Origin: Bacteroidota bacterium
GTDB lineage: Bacteria; Bacteroidota; Bacteroidia; Bacteroidales; F082
NCBI GenBank assembly: GCA_013203805.1
Contig: JABMPH010000414.1
Span: 1-64,000 of the forward strand
Reading direction: 5' to 3'
DNA: 64,000 nucleotides
The notes beneath the pieces are model-generated. The model ran no database searches. It was not told the DNA's origin and was given only the letters and a program-made list of their open reading frames with translations. Position 1 is the first letter of the stretch; the number at the start of each line of letters is the position of its first letter. Position numbers and translations under genes: made by a program. Positions 60,893-64,000 of the stretch are shown here, piece by piece.

Positions 60893-60900
60893 TAAATTTG
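60893..60900 (+). promoter_or_regulatory. Candidate -7 box (TAAATTTG) for alaS
   Basis: TAAATTTGCA fits TAnnTTTG exactly and lies 50 bases before the alaS ATG at 60951. It is in the same gap as a minus-strand variant box for the M23 gene, so the promoters overlap. Motif and position only. Confidence 0.42.
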
Positions 60901-60950
60901 CAATCTTTTAATAATAAAAGTTTCAACAACAGAATGTTAACTATTTGAAT

Positions 60951-63599
60951 ATGAAGTCAATTGATATACGAAAAGCTTTCCTCGATTTTTTCGCTAGCAA
61001 ACAACATAAGATTGTGTCATCAGCTCCCATGGTTGTTAAAAATGATCCTACCCTAATGTTCACCAATGCTGGCATGAATCAGTTTAAGGATCTTTTCCTT
61101 GGCAATGCACCAATTATTACATCAAGAGTTGCCGATACTCAAAAATGCCTGAGAGTAAGTGGTAAGCACAATGATCTTGAGGAAGTTGGTCACGATACCT
61201 ACCATCATACAATGTTTGAAATGCTAGGTAATTGGTCGTTTGGTGATCCCATTGGTGGCGAGGGTGGTTATTTTAAAAATGAAGCCATCGACTGGGCATG
61301 GGAACTTTTTACAGAAGTATATAAAATTGACAAAGAAAGTTTATATGTGACTATTTTTGAAGGTGACGATAGTGATGGCCTTTCGGAAGATAGTGAAGCA
61401 CGCAATATATGGAGAAAATATCTTCCAGAGGATAGAATATTACTTGGATCAAAAAAAGATAATTTCTGGGAAATGGGTGATACCGGACCATGTGGCCCTT
61501 GTTCTGAAATCCATATTGACATAAGACCAAAAGAAGAAAAAGCAAAAATTTCCGGACGTGAACTTGTAAATATGGATCATCCAGAAGTTATCGAAATATG
61601 GAATCTTGTATTTATTGAATTTAATCGTCTTTCGAGTGGCGAATTGCAACCTCTTGCAGCTAAACATGTTGATACGGGTATGGGATTCGAACGTTTAGCG
61701 ATGGTGCTTCAGGGAGTTAGGTCTAATTATGATACTGATATTTTTACTCCAATCATAAGTGAAATTTCAAAACTATCGGGAATTAAATACAGCAGCAATA
61801 ACGAGTCGGATATCGCCATGCGGGTGATTGCTGACCATTTAAGGGCTGTATCTTTTGCAATTGCTGACGGACAATTACCATCTAATACTGGAGCTGGCTA
61901 TGTTATTCGAAGAATATTACGACGTGCAGTTAGGTATGGTTTTACGTTTCTCGATTTTGATGCCCCGGCGTTATACAAATTACTTCCTGTGCTTAACGAT
62001 CAAATGGGAGAAGTATTCCCTGAATTACGAACTCAACTCGACTTTATAAGTCAGGTTATTAAGGAAGAAGAAGTTGCATTCCTAAGGACTCTTGCCCATG
62101 GGATTAAAAAATTTGACAGCTATATTGAGAGCAATAAAGAAAATAAAGAAGTTGCAGGTGATTTTGCATTTGAGCTATATGATACTTTTGGATTCCCTAT
62201 CGATCTAACTCAACTTATTGCTCGCGAAAAAGGGATGACTGTTGATATGGAAGGATATAACACCGGATTGGATGCACAAAAAGCTCGATCCAGAAAAGAT
62301 GCTTCGGTGGACACTGGTGATTGGACAGCAGTTAATGATTCGAATAAGGAATCAATATTTGTTGGATTTGATTCCCTTGAATCTATCTCGAATATTAAGA
62401 AATTCAGAAAAGTTACAAAAAGCAAACAAACATACTTTGAAATTATCCTTGATAAAACTCCTTTCTATGCTGAATCGGGTGGTCAGGTTGGAGACACGGG
62501 AACATTAACATCAGCTAATGAGGTATTGAAAGTTATTGATACTAAAAAGGAAAACAATCAGATTGTGCATATTGTTTCCTCAGAACCAAAAAATCCGGAA
62601 AGCGAATTCAAAGCAAAGGTTAACGAGAACAAACGAAGACTAACTACAGCCAATCATAGCGCTACTCACCTCATGCATTCCGCACTTAGACAAGTACTTG
62701 GAACTCATGTTGAACAAAAAGGATCACTAGTAAATGACGAACGACTTCGTTTCGATTTTTCACATTTCGGTGGCATGAGCGAGGGTGAAATAAAGGAAGT
62801 AGAAAAGATCGTAAATAATAAAATACGCGAAAATATTATAACCGATCTTGCGCAAGATGTGCCCATGAATGATGCCATTGAAATGGGAGCCACAGCTTTG
62901 TTTGGTGAAAAATATGGTGAAAAAGTCAGAGTTGTAACTTTTAATCCGGAATTTTCTATTGAGCTATGCGGAGGAACGCATGTTAGAGCAACTGGTAATA
63001 TTGGTTTTTTTAAGATAGTTTCAGAAAGTGGAATTGCCGCCGGAGTTCGTCGAATTGAAGCTGTTACCGGAGCAAAGGCTGAAGATTATGTTTACACTCA
63101 AGTTGGAACGTTGAATTCAATAAAGAGTTCATTTAAGAATCAACCAAATACTTTGCTTGCTGTAAACAATATTATAGATCAGCATAATAAACTACAAAAG
63201 GAAATCGAAAGCCTGAATAAAAAACAAGCTCTTCAAATTTCTGATTCTTTACTAAAAAATGCAGAAATTATTTCCGGAATAAAATTTATTGCTACAATTG
63301 AAAAACTTGATGTTAACCAGGCAAAAACTCTTGCACAAAAACTTCGCTCAAGCGGTAATGATATAATGACAATTATTGCAACCAAAAACGATGATAAGGT
63401 AAATCTTACTATTTCGATTTCTGATGAACTTGTTGCTTCAAAAGGACTGCATGCCGGTAATATCATAAGAGCAATATCGATTAATATCAAAGGTGGTGGT
63501 GGTGGTCAGCCATTTATGGCTACGGCCGGAGGAAAAGATGCAAGTGGTATTGAAGCCGCCTTTGAGGCAGCAAGGGAGATGATTAAATTAGGGAATTAA
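60951..63599 (+). CDS. alaS: Alanine--tRNA ligase
   Basis: A 882-residue class II synthetase from ATG 60951; the frame also opens two codons earlier at a TTG. The N-terminal catalytic domain has SIDIRKAFLDFFASKQHKI, FTNAGMNQFKDLFLG and GDTGPCGPCSEI. The editing domain has ESGGQVGDTG, the NHSATHLMHSAL zinc motif (near residue 568) and CGGTHV (near 675). The C-terminal DHHA1 domain ends in GGGGGQPFMATAGGKD. It charges tRNA-Ala and clears Ser/Gly mischarging. It ends before a strong terminator. Confidence 0.97.
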   Translation: MKSIDIRKAFLDFFASKQHKIVSSAPMVVKNDPTLMFTNAGMNQFKDLFLGNAPIITSRVADTQKCLRVSGKHNDLEEVGHDTYHHTMFEMLGNWSFGDPIGGEGGYFKNEAIDWAWELFTEVYKIDKESLYVTIFEGDDSDGLSEDSEARNIWRKYLPEDRILLGSKKDNFWEMGDTGPCGPCSEIHIDIRPKEEKAKISGRELVNMDHPEVIEIWNLVFIEFNRLSSGELQPLAAKHVDTGMGFERLAMVLQGVRSNYDTDIFTPIISEISKLSGIKYSSNNESDIAMRVIADHLRAVSFAIADGQLPSNTGAGYVIRRILRRAVRYGFTFLDFDAPALYKLLPVLNDQMGEVFPELRTQLDFISQVIKEEEVAFLRTLAHGIKKFDSYIESNKENKEVAGDFAFELYDTFGFPIDLTQLIAREKGMTVDMEGYNTGLDAQKARSRKDASVDTGDWTAVNDSNKESIFVGFDSLESISNIKKFRKVTKSKQTYFEIILDKTPFYAESGGQVGDTGTLTSANEVLKVIDTKKENNQIVHIVSSEPKNPESEFKAKVNENKRRLTTANHSATHLMHSALRQVLGTHVEQKGSLVNDERLRFDFSHFGGMSEGEIKEVEKIVNNKIRENIITDLAQDVPMNDAIEMGATALFGEKYGEKVRVVTFNPEFSIELCGGTHVRATGNIGFFKIVSESGIAAGVRRIEAVTGAKAEDYVYTQVGTLNSIKSSFKNQPNTLLAVNNIIDQHNKLQKEIESLNKKQALQISDSLLKNAEIISGIKFIATIEKLDVNQAKTLAQKLRSSGNDIMTIIATKNDDKVNLTISISDELVASKGLHAGNIIRAISINIKGGGGGQPFMATAGGKDASGIEAAFEAAREMIKLGN

Positions 63600-63661
63600 T
63601 TAATAATTTATATTTGATTCATTATCAGTTAATAAAGTTCAATTGTTTCTCATAAGAAAAT

Positions 63662-63710
63662 AAAAAAAGTGCGTAAATGAAGTATTATCTTCCATTTACG
63701 CACTTTTTTT
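63662..63710. terminator. Rho-independent bidirectional terminator
   Basis: An 18-base inverted repeat (AAAAAAAGTGCGTAAATG, 63662-63679, pairs with CATTTACGCACTTTTTTT at 63693-63710) around a 13-base loop. It has a run of T on the + strand and of A at the other side, so it can stop both alaS and the convergent gene at 63732. The stem centre is GC-containing (GTGCG). Confidence 0.88.
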
Positions 63711-63731
63711 ATGCATTACATTAACTACATA

Positions 63732-64000
63732 CTACTGCAAATTCAGTGCAGAAACATAAGCGTAAAACGATTCTTCCAATTCCTTGGATAATTCTTCCTG
63801 CTTATTTTGGCTTGTTAACTGAACAAGTCGTTGCATTACAGCCATAGCTTCCTGAATCTCATTTTGATATTCCGCAGTAAATTTATCACTTAGGGATGTG
63901 TAATATTGTAAATCTTCTTCATGTCTGAGTGCAATTTGCTTTACAAGATCGTTTGCTTTTTCAGTTGCTCCTGCCTTGTAATAGAAATCAGCCCAAGAAA
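63732..64000 (-). CDS. DUF2723-family protein, C-terminal fragment (runs off the window)
   Basis: The minus strand is open from a TAG at 63732 to the window edge, giving 88 residues. They include ADFYYKAGATEKANDLVKQ, LRHEEDLQYYTSLSD and MQRLVQLTSQNKQEELSKEL, ending ALNLQ. The helical YYKAG-EKAND-EEDL-YY pattern matches my recollection of the tail of DUF2723 proteins, large membrane glycosyltransferase-like proteins common in Bacteroidota. Family call is tentative because the membrane domain is outside the window; that it is a real coding end is more certain, as it converges on a bidirectional terminator. Confidence 0.65.
   Translation of the reverse strand, partial: SWADFYYKAGATEKANDLVKQIALRHEEDLQYYTSLSDKFTAEYQNEIQEAMAVMQRLVQLTSQNKQEELSKELEESFYAYVSALNLQ

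Noticed and set aside
63490-63512. A GGT-repeat-like stretch near the end of alaS
   Set aside because: It encodes the conserved poly-Gly loop of the DHHA1 domain, so it is coding constraint and not a separate repeat.
1-64000. CRISPR arrays, tRNAs, IS elements, prophage genes
   Set aside because: No regularly spaced direct repeats, cloverleaf T-loop motifs, transposase or phage signatures were found on reading both strands.

Overview
The window looks like chromosomal DNA of a free-living Bacteroidota, probably Bacteroidales or Marinilabiliales-like. The evidence is strong AT-richness, two secreted proteins with type IX secretion (T9SS) C-terminal sorting domains (one type A, one gliding-motility-associated type B), a NagZ/AmpC-like fusion, a split transketolase, a DUF2723 protein at the right edge, and several promoter-like TAnnTTTG boxes. 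I see no tRNA, rRNA, CRISPR array, insertion sequence or phage gene.

Layout. 143-14371: an array of four large hybrid sensor histidine kinases on the + strand (PAS, GAF, dCache and REC combinations). A short decayed kinase remnant lies between the first two, and a one-base frameshift splits the fourth. 14561-18008: a DMT transporter, a DUF2007 protein, a decayed class-IV aminotransferase, a CAP+SPOR secreted protein and a small membrane-anchored protein. 18048-22443 (minus): recN, a MurD-type ligase and, overlapping it, a GGKDS-motif protein that I read as MurL, the UDP-MurNAc-L-Ala-L-Glu epimerase. This suggests the alternative route to D-Glu in peptidoglycan. 22514-23104: YqgE/AlgH. 23150-27960 (minus): a tight four-gene unit of GH3/beta-lactamase fusion, membrane protein, rhomboid protease and I42 (chagasin-like) protease inhibitor. 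28106-31326: split transketolase with a VWA-domain gene between its halves. 31439-39218: an Omp85-like barrel, gcvT (minus), a prolyl oligopeptidase and a PiT-PhoU-like phosphate transporter, followed by a broken SLOG-family relic. 39362-40848: prmC and a P-loop NTPase, divergent. 40958-46695: a second pair of hybrid kinases separated by 5 bases. 46889-51961: a small secreted protein and two T9SS cargo proteins. 52011-54150: tex, split by a frameshift in a run of nine A. 54147-60854 (minus): rnhB, membrane protein, purD, glycosyltransferase, PAP2 phosphatase, TonB-C-like protein, MerR regulator and M23 peptidase. 60945-63599: alaS, then a strong bidirectional terminator and the 3' end of a DUF2723 gene.

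How it fits together. The window mixes housekeeping (translation, DNA repair, purine, glycine and pentose metabolism, peptidoglycan) with heavy signalling. Six hybrid kinases carry about ten receiver domains, yet none has a recognisable DNA-binding output, so the phosphorelay must end outside the window. Envelope functions recur: cell-wall precursor synthesis, muropeptide or amino-sugar hydrolysis, M23 endopeptidase, PAP2 and the Omp85-like barrel. At least five loci are broken or frameshifted. Two of these (kinase and tex) are repaired by a single base and could be sequence errors or slippage sites. Three (aminotransferase, SLOG relic, kinase stub) look like genuine decay.
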